NCBI GenBank assembly: GCA_034769895.1
Contig: CM068369.1
Span: 431,933,528-431,997,527 of the forward strand
DNA length: 64,000 nucleotides
Direction: 5' to 3'
Source of the DNA: Magicicada septendecula
Lineage: Eukaryota; Arthropoda; Insecta; Hemiptera; Cicadidae
The notes below the pieces were generated by a model. That model saw only the letters and a program-made list of their open reading frames with translations. It did not search any database and was not told the origin of the DNA. The position numbers and the translations under genes are program-made. Of this stretch, positions 1 through 10,556 are shown piece by piece (position 1 is the stretch's first letter; each line of letters starts with the position of its first letter).

Positions 1-743
1 GAAGTACAAGCAAGTTGTAAAACACTCTTTAGCTTTAGCATTCTTTGTCAGTGCTTGTCATACAAAGATCTTTAATAAATATTATAACCACTCGTTTCTT
101 ATCTCACGTTGGATTCGTCAATCTGTAACGTTAAATTCTGGTCGTATCTGTAAAATGTGTACACGTGTTTTTTATGTGTAGAAAGTGTTAGTGTGGTGTG
201 TTCGTCTCACACCTGTCGTTACATTAATGGTTGTTGCTACCGAAGTCCGTAGCGTGGTCTCAACTATCAGTACAACCTACCTGTTTATTCATAGGGGTTG
301 CGAGTCCCAGGTGGCGCCAAATTCTTTATTTTAAAACAATTAAATTTGTGAATTAACTAGTTAGATTGGTGTTATCAGCGTTGACAGCTGGAGCGTTCAA
401 ATGATTCCCGGCTCTGTACAGCTTATTGTATTGCCCACTTGGCAAGGGCGCTAGTTGTCTGCTCAGTGAAATTGCTAACACACACATATATTATACAACT
501 TCCTATGAAATAAAACAACGTTAATGCTCTGTACTGTGATTTTAATTATGGTTTGGTCATTAATCAATTTGACAAAAATATGTGTCATAGTTTTTTATAT
601 TTTATTTATATTTAAACATTTTATTTAGTATGAAGTATATTTACATTAAAAATTATCTTTTTCATCCCTGGTACTGGGGTGGCTTATTTGTGTTGTAACA
701 ATATCAATATAAAACAATAAACAATTTTTGAAAGTTCATATTT
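1..743. other. Left flank, no gene recognised
   Basis: No ORF or known repeat is recognisable. A TGGCGCC at 312-318 resembles the start of a retroelement primer-binding site, so part of this flank may be an older LTR element, but no LTR boundary supports that. The flank ends at the ATAT target duplication of the Gypsy element that follows. Confidence 0.5.
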
Positions 744-747
744 ATAT
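744..747. repeat. Target-site duplication (ATAT), left of element 1
   Basis: ATAT immediately precedes the LTR start at 748. The same four bases follow the other LTR at 12995-12998, as expected for a 4-bp staggered cut by a Gypsy integrase. Confidence 0.8.
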
Positions 748-3634
748 TATAACAAAGAGAAGTCGTGGGTAGAGGGTGTTGTTTGTGTTGTAAAATGTCG
801 GGCGTTACCTCCGCGCACTTTTGTTACTTACTCTGTTGACTGGATCCTCTGCAGTGATGTAGTCCTGTAACACAACTTAAAACTATGCTTTTTGTGGGCG
901 CCACTTGGAAACGTTTGTTCCAAGAAAAAAATTAAATGTGATTGATAAAATTTTTAAATCTACAAAAAAATTTAAACAAGTCAGTTTAGCTTGGAAAAAT
1001 CAGTTAAGTTTAATGGTTCTTTAAAAACAAACAAATCGTCTGAAGGACTAACATTCATAGAATAAAATTATAAAATTGCAGAGAAAAAATTTTACAAGTT
1101 ATTATTATTGACAATTTTTTTTTTATATATATCCAATCAAGTATCGGCTAGTATTTCAGATTCTGACTCAGTTGAAAAGCATGAGTTTAATATGTGAAAA
1201 AACTTTACTCTCAGGACGTGACTCCTTTGAACTACCAAGACATATTAGATGCCTTACAAGAAAAAACTAAGTGATTTGAAGGTGTATGTGTGGCGTGTAA
1301 AGTACAACTGTGTGATAAATGTAACCAGGTAACAAATGACTTTAATTTTGGTAACTCACGTTCCAATGGTCGTTTATTCTCTCACTGGACACTTCCTTCG
1401 GGTAGTTTCTCAATCTCGCCTCTTCGGGTGTACACTGAATCTATTTAAAGTCAAATTTTGCGATCATTACTTTTTCCGCACTTTTTGTCAAAACGTTTGG
1501 CAGTAGAATCTCGTTCAAACGCCGCCGCTACGAATCATCTGTTTACCGTTGATTCAGAAATCTGCCACTGCAGCGCTGATTCCCATACAGTGTTGAGGAA
1601 GGCTTAGTGTATTGTTTGTTTACGTTCGGGGGAATTATTTGTCACGTTAGTCAGTCAATGCGAACACAGCAGAATTCGTTCTCTATTTAAATGTTTGGTT
1701 CCTCCTGGGCCGTCGACGTTCTGGCTGCGTGATTTCTATTAAAATTTGCCGCATCGCTGCTCTATTTCAGCGATACTTTTTGGCGTAGACTCTCGTTGAG
1801 GTTAAGTCAGTCGGTTATGTCTATGTACGGGAAAAGCCTTCCTGCCGTGTCTTGTCGATTTCTCGCCTCTTTGGTTTCGCCTTAGCTGCGTTGATCAGTG
1901 TTGTGTGAGATGCATCAGTTCTGGAGTTCAATCTTCAAGTGTTTTTGGGTCGAATTTGGTCTCGCTTTTATACTAAATCAGGATGACTGTTTTCATCGAC
2001 TTCCGGTATATTTGTGTAAAAATTCTTTCTAGATTGTTCGAGAATAAACGAAATGGAATGTCATAGAACAATTTTCACTTCCGTAGAAGCTTTTAGAATG
2101 AATTTCTTATTCTTCATACAAAGGATATTTCAAAATTTACACTGGTATTTATCAAACAGTTTCACATTAGTACTTACAATTTGTATGCCATTAATGCATT
2201 TAGATTCCTTGTTTTTAACTGAATCTAGCGATACTAAATATGATTGGTATCTAATTAACTTAAGTCTAATAAACAATACGATATACAACCCTCACCTTGA
2301 GTTGTTGTCATTGAAAACTCAATTTTTATAACAAAAATTGTTGTGGAGTTACAAAGTTCCTTCCACAAGCTGAACATTTACTACTACTACTTTCCTACAA
2401 CAAAATAAACAAATTTTAACATCAATAAAACACAAATAAATACAATTTTATATGGCCTCTGCTCATGGCCTAGATTCTTGTCAGTTTTCTAATACAATGA
2501 TTAGTCTTTTTCTTTAATATATGTATTATTTCACTACTATACACACAGAGTTTATTATTTTGTCTATCTTTTGTGATACCTGTTTACTTTGTACATATAT
2601 TATATTTATTACAAGATGACATAGCATCATTGATTGGTCTTGAGATGTCATTTTTTATGGTGTGACAAATCTCACTCTAATTAGTTAAATTCTTTTAGAA
2701 TTGACTTTACTTCCAACTGAGTTTGTTTCTTATTAAGGTACTCTGATGTATTGTACCTTTCTATCTTATTTTTGTTAGTATTATGTAAGTATTTAGCCAG
2801 ATATGATTATTTTTGTACTGGATAATTGGCTTCAGCCATACATGGTATAAGTAAATATTTTGCTGACTTGACTATTACAATGTTAAAGTTGGTCAAGTAT
2901 ATTAGCATAGTTGCTTCATATCATATTACAGCTTTCTAATGCAATTTGGTTGCATTTTGGCAACATTAAATTCATAAATTATACAATATTAGATGCCTAT
3001 TACATGTTTTTAGTTAACACTGTTTTTGGCTATTTTGACTGCTTTTTATTCATTTGACAGCTTCCTTTATTTAAGATAAATTGTTCACTATTGTCTGCTT
3101 GACAATTACATATAGTTTTTATTTAAATCTGATAATAATTAATTTTTTCATGAAATCTTGGTGTATGGTCTCAAATCCAACACATTAATATTTTTTGTCA
3201 TTGCAAATATACAATTTTTATTTTAAGTGAAACTCTTTCTAATAATGTATTTAAATCATTTAATACATTTATTTTATTTACGTCACATACTATAATAATG
3301 GATCATGTCCATTTATTCACAAAAAATAGTTTTTAATACTCTATTCATAGTTATAAAACTTAATAATTATTGACTTTATTCTGGTGGATTCTGACATTAT
3401 TTCTCTCTCTTATAGTGTCTTATGGTTTTTTCACTCTTATTCACTTTAATAATATATATGGGGTTTTGTCTTAGTCATAGTTTGGTCATTTTTTCAAGTT
3501 GATAGAAATAATTATTATACAAAATTACACAATTTTTTGGGACTACTTGGGTTCGATACTGTTCACTTCACTTTCCTCTTATGCTAACTTACTATATAAA
3601 TGATTTCTTTTTATGGAACGTTCTGTGACGTTAC
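748..3634 (-). repeat. 3' LTR of element 1 (2887 bp)
   Basis: Direct repeat of 10107-12994. On the plus strand it starts TATAAC and ends GTTACA, so the ends are near-inverted. It carries the 92-codon antisense ORF at 2053-2331. A single base change creates TAA near 1062 and closes the antisense ORF that stays open in the other LTR (10350-10556). The flanking polypurine stretch in element orientation is weak (GAAGAGG just above 3634). Confidence 0.95.
2053..2331 (+). CDS. LTR-borne antisense ORF, 92 codons, 3' LTR copy
   Basis: An ATG-started ORF running antisense to gag-pol inside the LTR. It has hydrophobic stretches (around residues 16-28 and 36-48) and many Leu, Phe and Asn residues, and matches no family I recognise. 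The other LTR copy (11412-11690) is open over the same length with one amino-acid difference (Met to Thr near residue 16). At this level of LTR identity that only shows recent duplication, not selection. It may be a chance ORF in AT-rich DNA or a short LTR gene. Confidence 0.3.
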   Translation: MECHRTIFTSVEAFRMNFLFFIQRIFQNLHWYLSNSFTLVLTICMPLMHLDSLFLTESSDTKYDWYLINLSLINNTIYNPHLELLSLKTQFL

Positions 3635-4640
3635 ATATGCCTCTTCGTTAAAGTTGATAATTTTGGAAAAACATATCTTTGGTTTTGATGAAATTATCAT
3701 CTCTATAATAACCCTTTATTATTAGCTTCTTTATATTTCATTCTTTTATCTTATAATTAAATTCCTGTACTACTCCTTTAATATATTAATCCAACTCAAT
3801 ATTCCTAGTTCGTTCTTTGTCGTATCACCTATTCCTTTCCTTTTTACATTGATGTTTTATAATTAATCTTTGATATAATTCCCTATCAATTCCCTAACTT
3901 ACATAGAGGGTTGGGAGTCAGAGTGGCTCGCTATGCCATACATTCTCTGTCCCTTCCTGTCTATAACTACTGAAATCAGAGGCAACACATCCCTGTTCAG
4001 AAAATAATAATTGCATCTTTGCAACAAATAATAATAATAATAATAAAAAAAAATACAATATTCAAAGATCATTGGCTCCTACACATAAATTCCCTTTCTT
4101 AAACTCTTCTGATTAATTCACAATTATATTAATATATCGTTCTCCGCAGGTTAAAATTATCGTTTAAAATCATTCAATGTTAATAGCTATATTCATATTC
4201 ATCATTACCTCCTTATGTAACACACTGTTTTCCTCTCCTTTTTTTCTTTTTCATCATTTATCATTTCCATTTAGTATCAAATATATGACAGTATTTCTCC
4301 CTCTTTTCTCCTTTACTAAGTGTCCATCTTGTAATATTTATTAATAATAATCTCTCTCCTTCTCTAAGTACGGGTAAGCTGGTAAATATACGTTGACATG
4401 GCTATTGGAAATAAATCTTGCCTATGATGGAATGTGTCCATCTCGTAATATTTATTAATAATATTTATATTTATTTAAAAATCTCTATCTCCTTTCTAAT
4501 TATGGCTAAGTTAAAAAAAATTCACGTTGACATGTTTAGTCAAGGTACCTTCTCTATGATGCTGTATCTGGCTTTGGTTTTTTGGTCATGGTACTTGGTT
4601 ACTGATTGAGTATTTGACTTGCGATTTTTTTTTTTTTTTT
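3635..4640. other. 3' untranslated region of element 1
   Basis: About 1 kb between the pol stop and the 3' LTR. It holds an (AAT)n run near 4027-4045, a T-tract at 4627-4642, and two diverged copies of a roughly 110-bp unit (from about 4321 and 4433, both carrying TCCATCT, GTAATATTTATTAATAAT and ACGTTGACATG). I see no env-like reading frame. Confidence 0.6.
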
Positions 4641-7600
4641 TTAATCATGGTACTTTTTTAATGAAGTCTGGTTATACGTTCCTTTTACCTTGTTCCTAAT
4701 TGTGTCAGTTACCTCGTAGGTATTGTTTTTATTGTCTCTGGTTATCGTGAAAGGCCCTGTATATAAGAGTAGCAATTTCCTCGTTATGCCTTGTATAGCA
4801 CTGGGCAATTCTCTATTTTTAACTAACACCTTTTCACCTACCTCATATTTAATTGCCTTAGGCTGTGATTTGATATATTTTTTCCGCTGCTGTTCCGTTT
4901 TTTCTAACACCTTATTATAAAATTTTGCCCTTTCAAATTGGTATGCGGGTTCGTCGGGAAAATTAATAATTTCTTTTATCTCTCGTGGTGGGGGTCTTTC
5001 GAACATAACCGTGTATGGCGACATCTCGATGGTATTGTGATGCGAGAAATTGAGAAAATCCTCGGTAGAGGCTACATATTCATGCCATCTTTTCTGCTCG
5101 TTATGGCAGTATGTTCTTAGTAACCGTCCTACCTCCCTTAACACTCTCTCGGCTGGGTTACTATTCGGGTGATATACGGACGTCTTGTACGTTTTTATTC
5201 CGTGTTCTCCCAAGCTTTCCTTCCAAAGTTTTCCCCTAAACTGAGTACCGTGGTCCGTAATTATAGAATACGGTCGGCCCACTTCCATTATATAACGTTT
5301 GATTATTATGTCTATTATTTTCCTGGTCGTTGCCCTAGTTATTGGGTATAGCTTTGTATACTTGCTAAAGTGGTCGAAAATGATTACGATAAATTTATAT
5401 CGGTGTCTCCCACCGCTGCGTGGAAAGGGTCCGCAGATATCAAGAAATACCTTTTCCAATTTTTCGGTAGATAATATGGGTATCATGACCCCTTCCTTCC
5501 TCTCGTTATCACACTTTACTTTTTGACAAATATCGCACGACCGTATCGCCAGTTGCACCTTCTTATTCATCCCCTTGATGTATGTTTGCTCTTCCAATGC
5601 CTTCCTTACTTTAAGGGCACCCATATGTCCGTACCTATCGTGATAGTCGATTATTAGCGGTCTCTCTATCGCTGGTGGAATCACTAATTTCCAACTCTCC
5701 TGGTGCGGGGTATTCCTAATAAACAAAGTGTCGTCGTGTATACAATAAAATCTGTTTATGACCTCATCGCCTTCCTGTACCCTTTTTCTAATATCTCCTA
5801 ATTTCGGATCGGCCTCTTGTTGTGACTTTATTTCGTGCAAAATATTTTTTAAATCCTCCCTGCTCTTAATAATGTGGTAAACCTTGGCTAATTGTTCCTT
5901 TTCGCCGTCAAAGGTTTGGTCTGGTATATTGACGCGAGATAAGACGTCGGCGGCTACGTTCTGTTTGCCGGGTATATATTCCCATGTGATATTGTACTCT
6001 TGCAAGGCCAAAACCCATCTAGTCAGCCTTCCATGGTTCAGTTTACAATGCTTTAAAAATGATATAGATTTGTGGTCGCTTCTAACTGTTATGGGGTACC
6101 CTAATATATATGTCCTAAATTTACCGCATGCGAAAACTACACTCAACAGTTCTTTTTCGGTAGTATTGTAGTTTCGTTCGCAACTGTTCAGCACGCGGCT
6201 AGCAAAGCTAATTACTAAATGGTTACCGTCCTGATCTTCCTGATAGAGGGCTGCACCTAAACTCACGTTACTGGCATCGCAGTTTAGAAAAAATGGTTTT
6301 GTAAAGTCGGGATGATGCAACATTACGGTTTCTAAAAACTTTTCCTTTATGATATTGAGCACTCCATCTTGCTCTGGTCCCCAAGTCCATTTGTCTTTAG
6401 CTGATAACTGCTTTTGGAACCTGGCAGTTAGTTCTGAGTAATTGGACCAAAACTTTCTGTAATAGTTGCAGATTCCTAAAAATGACTGCAGCTGTTTCCT
6501 ATTCTTTGGGGTGGGGAACTTCTGTATGGCCTCTACCTTTTCTTTGGATGGAGTAATCCCTTGTTCTGTTAAATTAAATCCTAAAAATTTCACCTCATTT
6601 GCTATGAATTGGGACTTGTCTAATTTGAGGGTGATATTATTCTCCGATAATTTCTGTAGCACCTGTTCAACCCTATTACAATGGTCATCCCAATTCGCTG
6701 AAGTCACCAGTAGGTCGTCGACGTACACTGTCGTAAGCTTCAGTACTTCCTGCCCCAATATTCTGTCCATTATCTTTACAAACACCGCCACAGAATTTAT
6801 TAAGCCAAAAGGTAACCGCTTAAACTGATAGTTTCTGCCCTCGAATATGAATGCCATATATTTCCTACTATCAGGGTGGAGTTCTATCTGCCAGTAACCG
6901 CATACCGTATCCCATGAGCTTATATATCTGATTCCGTGGAACTTTTTTAATATCTCCTCTATCTCCCCAGGTGATGTGCGGTCGTTAACAATCATTTTGT
7001 TAATCTCCCTAGCATCGAGACATATACGTACCTTTCCGTTCTTTTTTGGCACCGCTATGATTGGGCTGGTAAAGGGCGAATGACTATACTCGATTATGTC
7101 GTCCTCTATCATCCTGTTCAATTCTTCCCTGACTTCGTTCTTTAGCGAGTATGCGATTGGGTACGATTTCCTGTTAAATTCCACCGGAGTTTTGAATTTT
7201 ATGGTGCACTGATAATCTCTGGCTTTACCTGGAGCGTTCGAGAATATGTGTTTATAACGGTTGTATACCTCGATTAATTGTTCCGCCTGTTTTTCGCTGA
7301 TCAGACCCCTTGCTTTCGTCCTTTGGAAATCCCGTATTTCTTCTAACTTTTCTAACCACAACTCTGGGTTTTCCTCCTGATATAATGGCACATTGATTGG
7401 ACAATCGGTACAATAATAATGGTTCACTATCGCTTGATAAGGTGTATTGTCTGTACCACTTCCTTGGACATCGATTAAATTATTGGTCCAAATCCCCTTG
7501 TTAGTCTTAAAAGTTATCACCTTACTTTCCAAATCTATCACAGCATTGTATGGCCTAAGTATATCGCAGCCTATTAGTATACTCATGGGTAAATTACTCG

Positions 7601-8030
7601 CCACTAATAACCCTATTGGTATTGTCACCCCGTTACTAGTCATCTCTAATGACACCTGTTTCTTTATTGATTTATTTTGCCTCCCCGTTGCTCCGACTAA
7701 AACAATGTTATTTATCGGTAGAGTGGGTATTGGTAAATTACTATTTTGTTTAATCCGCTCTAACTCAATGCTATCGATAAGTGACACATTTGACCCCGTG
7801 TCAATGAGTAGTATCGCTTCTATGCCATTGATATATGCTTTAATCTGCACGATACTATTATTCCCTTGGTTACTATTTTTAATGATATCGTCACCTTCTT
7901 CTAATAACTCCTCTCTAATATCCTTAAGGTAATTATTTATTCTTAATATAGTCCCGTCTTTGTCCTGTCTATGTTCGTCGTTTGTCACCCCATAATATTG
8001 GTTCAGTGAAGGGCGGTTTTCCTTTTTCAC
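4641..8030 (-). CDS. Pol polyprotein: protease, reverse transcriptase, RNase H, integrase
   Basis: 1129 codons, intact. Order: aspartic protease with DTG at residues 77-79 and the ILIGCD flap-side motif near 151-156; reverse transcriptase with motif A Asp at 374 (SSWDTVCGYWQ), LPFGL at 406-410 and YVDD at 436-439; RNase H with acidic residues at about 585, 626, 652 and 695; integrase with zinc-binding H797/H802/C832/C835 and catalytic D864, D926 and E961. The last two are 34 residues apart, one fewer than the usual 35. The first codon here is GTG, not ATG, and the frame is open upstream past the gag stop. Pol is therefore most likely made as a Gag-Pol fusion by -1 frameshifting at 8042-8048 rather than from its own start. 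Confidence 0.95.
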   Translation of the reverse strand: MKKENRPSLNQYYGVTNDEHRQDKDGTILRINNYLKDIREELLEEGDDIIKNSNQGNNSIVQIKAYINGIEAILLIDTGSNVSLIDSIELERIKQNSNLPIPTLPINNIVLVGATGRQNKSIKKQVSLEMTSNGVTIPIGLLVASNLPMSILIGCDILRPYNAVIDLESKVITFKTNKGIWTNNLIDVQGSGTDNTPYQAIVNHYYCTDCPINVPLYQEENPELWLEKLEEIRDFQRTKARGLISEKQAEQLIEVYNRYKHIFSNAPGKARDYQCTIKFKTPVEFNRKSYPIAYSLKNEVREELNRMIEDDIIEYSHSPFTSPIIAVPKKNGKVRICLDAREINKMIVNDRTSPGEIEEILKKFHGIRYISSWDTVCGYWQIELHPDSRKYMAFIFEGRNYQFKRLPFGLINSVAVFVKIMDRILGQEVLKLTTVYVDDLLVTSANWDDHCNRVEQVLQKLSENNITLKLDKSQFIANEVKFLGFNLTEQGITPSKEKVEAIQKFPTPKNRKQLQSFLGICNYYRKFWSNYSELTARFQKQLSAKDKWTWGPEQDGVLNIIKEKFLETVMLHHPDFTKPFFLNCDASNVSLGAALYQEDQDGNHLVISFASRVLNSCERNYNTTEKELLSVVFACGKFRTYILGYPITVRSDHKSISFLKHCKLNHGRLTRWVLALQEYNITWEYIPGKQNVAADVLSRVNIPDQTFDGEKEQLAKVYHIIKSREDLKNILHEIKSQQEADPKLGDIRKRVQEGDEVINRFYCIHDDTLFIRNTPHQESWKLVIPPAIERPLIIDYHDRYGHMGALKVRKALEEQTYIKGMNKKVQLAIRSCDICQKVKCDNERKEGVMIPILSTEKLEKVFLDICGPFPRSGGRHRYKFIVIIFDHFSKYTKLYPITRATTRKIIDIIIKRYIMEVGRPYSIITDHGTQFRGKLWKESLGEHGIKTYKTSVYHPNSNPAERVLREVGRLLRTYCHNEQKRWHEYVASTEDFLNFSHHNTIEMSPYTVMFERPPPREIKEIINFPDEPAYQFERAKFYNKVLEKTEQQRKKYIKSQPKAIKYEVGEKVLVKNRELPSAIQGITRKLLLLYTGPFTITRDNKNNTYEVTDTIRNKVKGTYNQTSLKKYHD

Positions 8031-8048
8031 TGCCGCGTTTAGTTTAAA
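8004..8048 (-). promoter_or_regulatory. Predicted -1 ribosomal frameshift signal (gag-pol)
   Basis: Seen on the minus strand: heptamer TTTAAAC (8048-8042) in the gag phase T TTA AAC, directly followed by the gag stop TAA (8041-8039). Pol lies in the -1 frame. Five nucleotides after the heptamer comes GCGG (8036-8033), which pairs with CCGC (8016-8013). CAGTGAA (8032-8026) pairs with TTCACTG (8010-8004). The strands interleave as S1-S2-S1'-S2', the order of an H-type pseudoknot. T TTA AAC plus a pseudoknot after a 5-9 nt spacer is the established architecture for efficient -1 frameshifting; its activity here is inferred. Confidence 0.8.
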
Positions 8049-10039
8049 TGAGCCACTGTCTCATTGGCCCGGTCTCCCGGAACATTGGGTTGCTGACCCG
8101 TCTGTGTTTCCTGCCTGACCTCGGGATTACCGTTAATAGGTTGGCTATTCGCCGTGTTACCCTGGCTACCTGACGCCTGTTGTGGGTAAAACATGTAAGT
8201 GGGTACATTAGGTGTATATGGCCGTCGGTTATTGGCCATTGTATAATTTACCTGGGGCCTGTACTCATTTTGGTTTCTCCTATCGCTTCCTCCTTGGTTT
8301 CCCCCGTTGCGATAACCATTACGTTGACCATAATTACTTCCTCTATAATTATTCCCGCGATAACCGTTTCCCTGGTGGAAGTTCCTACCGTAGTTATTCC
8401 CGGTGTAATTACCTCTGTTTGGTCCCGGATAGTTGCGGTTAATTGGGCCCTGAGTGTTATCATTTCGGCCATTTGGTGGGATATTATTATTCTGATTATT
8501 GTTGTTTAGATTATTACCGTTCCCACCTCCATTCCGGTTTGGTCCGTTATTATTGTTGTTGTACTCTACCTTACGATTGGGGGGTTGGTAATCCTGGAAC
8601 CTTCCTGTGGATTCGCAATTTTCCAATAATTTGGCCAGATCGGCTATTTTGCTAATCTGTTGGTATAATTGGGCATCCTTGATCCCATAGCTGTAATGTC
8701 CAGCTAACTGCCTTACCAAACATTCTTCTGGGATCGGCGGTATCAACTTCCGTGCTAAACATACCTTTCCCAGGAAATAAGACGTCGGGGACTGTCCATA
8801 GGACGCGTCGTATTTGCCATAGAAAATGTCCATTCTGACCCTGTTTTGTGCGGTCTCTGACCAATACTTTTCCTTAAACTGGCGTTTAAACTCTGCTAAA
8901 TTCGTTATTTCTGGTCGTACCGCTATCCACCAGTTATCCTTAGTATTTTTAAACGTCTCGTCAAGCATCTCTCTTATCCTGTCCCACCTTGTTTCTCTGT
9001 TTCTCCCAATAAACTCCTCCATTCTTTCCAAAAATTCCATTGGGTTTCGTCGGTAGTCCTGGAAGCTGATTACTTCCCTGTTTTCACCATGACACGTATG
9101 AGTGTTTAGTATTGGTGTGTCTCTCAGCGCCTCTAATCTTTCCTGCAGGTTTTTCTCTCTCTGGTCTATTTCCAGTATACTATTTTTGTTAGTTTTTATT
9201 TGTTCGTCCAGCCTGTTAGCGATGTCATATGTTTCCTGCATCCTCTCGCTAACGTCTTTCTGGACTTCCTGCATGATGGCGTCTTGGTTCTGCCTTACCT
9301 TGTTTTCGAGATTTCTAACATCTTGTTTGGTCTCTACTGTTTGTTCCTCTATACTTTCGAAACGTGTATTGTTTCCCTCCCGTAACCTTTCCAACTGTTT
9401 CTCCATGTTTTCGACCTTCCTGTCACTATCGATTTTATTATCATTGATCGTTTTGTTTACTGTTTCGTATTTTATGCTAATTTCTTTTTTCAGGGACTCT
9501 ATACTTTTTTTGTTCTCCTCCTGAAATATCTCCAGTTTTTTCCCATTGTCATCTATTTTCTCGGTTATATCCTTCCTTAAAGACTCTATGTTTTTGTCTA
9601 ATTTCTCCTTATCTTCCAGTCTGTTTTTGTTCATATTTTCTTCCATCCTTTGGAACATTTGCTCATTACTTTTTTTAGTCTCCTCCTTGTCTTCCTGTCT
9701 ATTTTTATTCATATTTTCTTCCATTTTTTGGAGCATCTGCTCATTACTTTTTTTAGTATTTTCGTTCATATCTTCCATTTTTTGGAGCATCATCATTAAT
9801 ATATTCGCGTCAGCACTCCCTGTTATTTTTTCTGGTTCGGGTTTCTCTGTCTGTTCTACCATTTGTATGGGTTCTTCTCCCGTTTGCTCCTCTATTTCGT
9901 CTGCCGTTTGTACCGGTCTTTCCATTTCTAGTGTGGGCGGTTCTAATTCCGTTTCCTCGACCTGTACTGCCTCTCCGTCTTCCACACTTAACTCGGGTTC
10001 CACAGTCTTCTTCACCTTTTTTCCCTTTGGTTGCGGCAT
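8039..10039 (-). CDS. Gag structural protein
   Basis: 666 codons starting with ATG. The N-terminal 75 residues are acidic with Pro/Glu runs. Residues about 78-305 form a long Lys/Glu/Asn coiled coil that includes tandem units of about 30 residues (repeated SNEQM..KMEENMNKNR pattern, 98-145). Residues about 320-475 are the gag fold of Ty3/Gypsy elements, with a WW pair at 370-371 and a downstream FGKY-like motif. Residues about 485-620 are Asn/Gly/Arg-rich and probably bind nucleic acid. I find no CCHC zinc knuckle. The ORF ends at TAA (8039-8041), right at the frameshift heptamer. It is homologous in architecture to the broken gag at 22172-23721. Confidence 0.93.
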   Translation of the reverse strand: MPQPKGKKVKKTVEPELSVEDGEAVQVEETELEPPTLEMERPVQTADEIEEQTGEEPIQMVEQTEKPEPEKITGSADANILMMMLQKMEDMNENTKKSNEQMLQKMEENMNKNRQEDKEETKKSNEQMFQRMEENMNKNRLEDKEKLDKNIESLRKDITEKIDDNGKKLEIFQEENKKSIESLKKEISIKYETVNKTINDNKIDSDRKVENMEKQLERLREGNNTRFESIEEQTVETKQDVRNLENKVRQNQDAIMQEVQKDVSERMQETYDIANRLDEQIKTNKNSILEIDQREKNLQERLEALRDTPILNTHTCHGENREVISFQDYRRNPMEFLERMEEFIGRNRETRWDRIREMLDETFKNTKDNWWIAVRPEITNLAEFKRQFKEKYWSETAQNRVRMDIFYGKYDASYGQSPTSYFLGKVCLARKLIPPIPEECLVRQLAGHYSYGIKDAQLYQQISKIADLAKLLENCESTGRFQDYQPPNRKVEYNNNNNGPNRNGGGNGNNLNNNNQNNNIPPNGRNDNTQGPINRNYPGPNRGNYTGNNYGRNFHQGNGYRGNNYRGSNYGQRNGYRNGGNQGGSDRRNQNEYRPQVNYTMANNRRPYTPNVPTYMFYPQQASGSQGNTANSQPINGNPEVRQETQTGQQPNVPGDRANETVAHLN

Positions 10040-10083
10040 TTTAATATGTTGGTAGTTGCCGGGCTTGTTCCGTCTTTTTCAAG

Positions 10084-10103
10084 CCTCACTAGTTGGGCTG
10101 CCA
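10084..10103 (-). promoter_or_regulatory. Primer-binding site of element 1
   Basis: In element orientation the LTR end is followed after three bases by TGGCAGCCCAACTAGTGAGG. A TGG start right behind the 5' LTR is expected for a site pairing with a tRNA 3' end (CCA). I cannot name the tRNA. Confidence 0.6.
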
Positions 10104-10349
10104 ATTTATAACAAAGAGAAGTCGTGGGTAGAGGGTGTTGTTTGTGTTGTAGAATGTCGGGCGTTACCTCCGCGCACTTTTGTTACTTACTCTGTTGACT
10201 GGATCCTCTGCAGTGATGTAGTCCTGTACCACAATTAAAAACTATGCTTTTTGTGGGCGCCACTTGGAAACGTTTGTTCCAAGAAAAAAATTAAATGTGA
10301 TTGATACAATTTTTAAATCTACAAAAAAATTTAAACAAGTCAGTTTAGC

Positions 10350-10556
10350 TTGGAAAAATCAGTTAAGTTTAATGGTTCTTTAAAAACAAACAAATCGTCT
10401 GAAGGACTAACATTCATAGAAAAAAATTATAAAATTGCAGAGAAAAAATTTTACAAGTTATTATTATTGACAATTTTTTTTTTATATATATCCAATCAAG
10501 TATCGGCTAGTATTTCAGATTCTGACTCAGTTGAAAAGCATGAGTTTAATATGTGA
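10350..10556 (+). CDS. LTR antisense ORF, 68 codons, with signal-peptide-like stretch
   Basis: Found only in the 5' LTR; the 3' LTR copy has an AAA-to-TAA change near 1062. The ORF has a basic N-terminal third, then a hydrophobic run (residues about 37-50: KLLLLTIFFLYIS), then Ser/Asp-rich residues, resembling a secretory signal followed by a polar start. It stops at TGA. About 100 bases further on, another frame spells a Cys-rich segment (CVACKV, then CDKC) followed by a CAG|GTAACA donor-like site, so exon-like material captured in the LTR is possible. Speculative. Confidence 0.2.
   Translation: MEKSVKFNGSLKTNKSSEGLTFIEKNYKIAEKKFYKLLLLTIFFLYISNQVSASISDSDSVEKHEFNM

Noticed and set aside
312..318. 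TGGCGCC as a primer-binding site of a further LTR element at the left edge
   Set aside because: No LTR pair or terminal dinucleotides can be matched to it within the window.
3635..4640. env gene of element 1
   Set aside because: No ORF with signal peptide, cleavage site or transmembrane anchor is present between pol and the 3' LTR.
8028..8030. GTG as a true start codon of pol
   Set aside because: The pol frame is open upstream to the slippery site. Eukaryotic GTG starts are rare, and the frameshift signal explains expression better.
4723..10055. Several plus-strand ORFs over gag and pol of element 1 (for example 6466-6828, 7447-7932, 9102-9524, 9546-10055)
   Set aside because: They are complements of the real minus-strand gag and pol codons and have no domains of their own.
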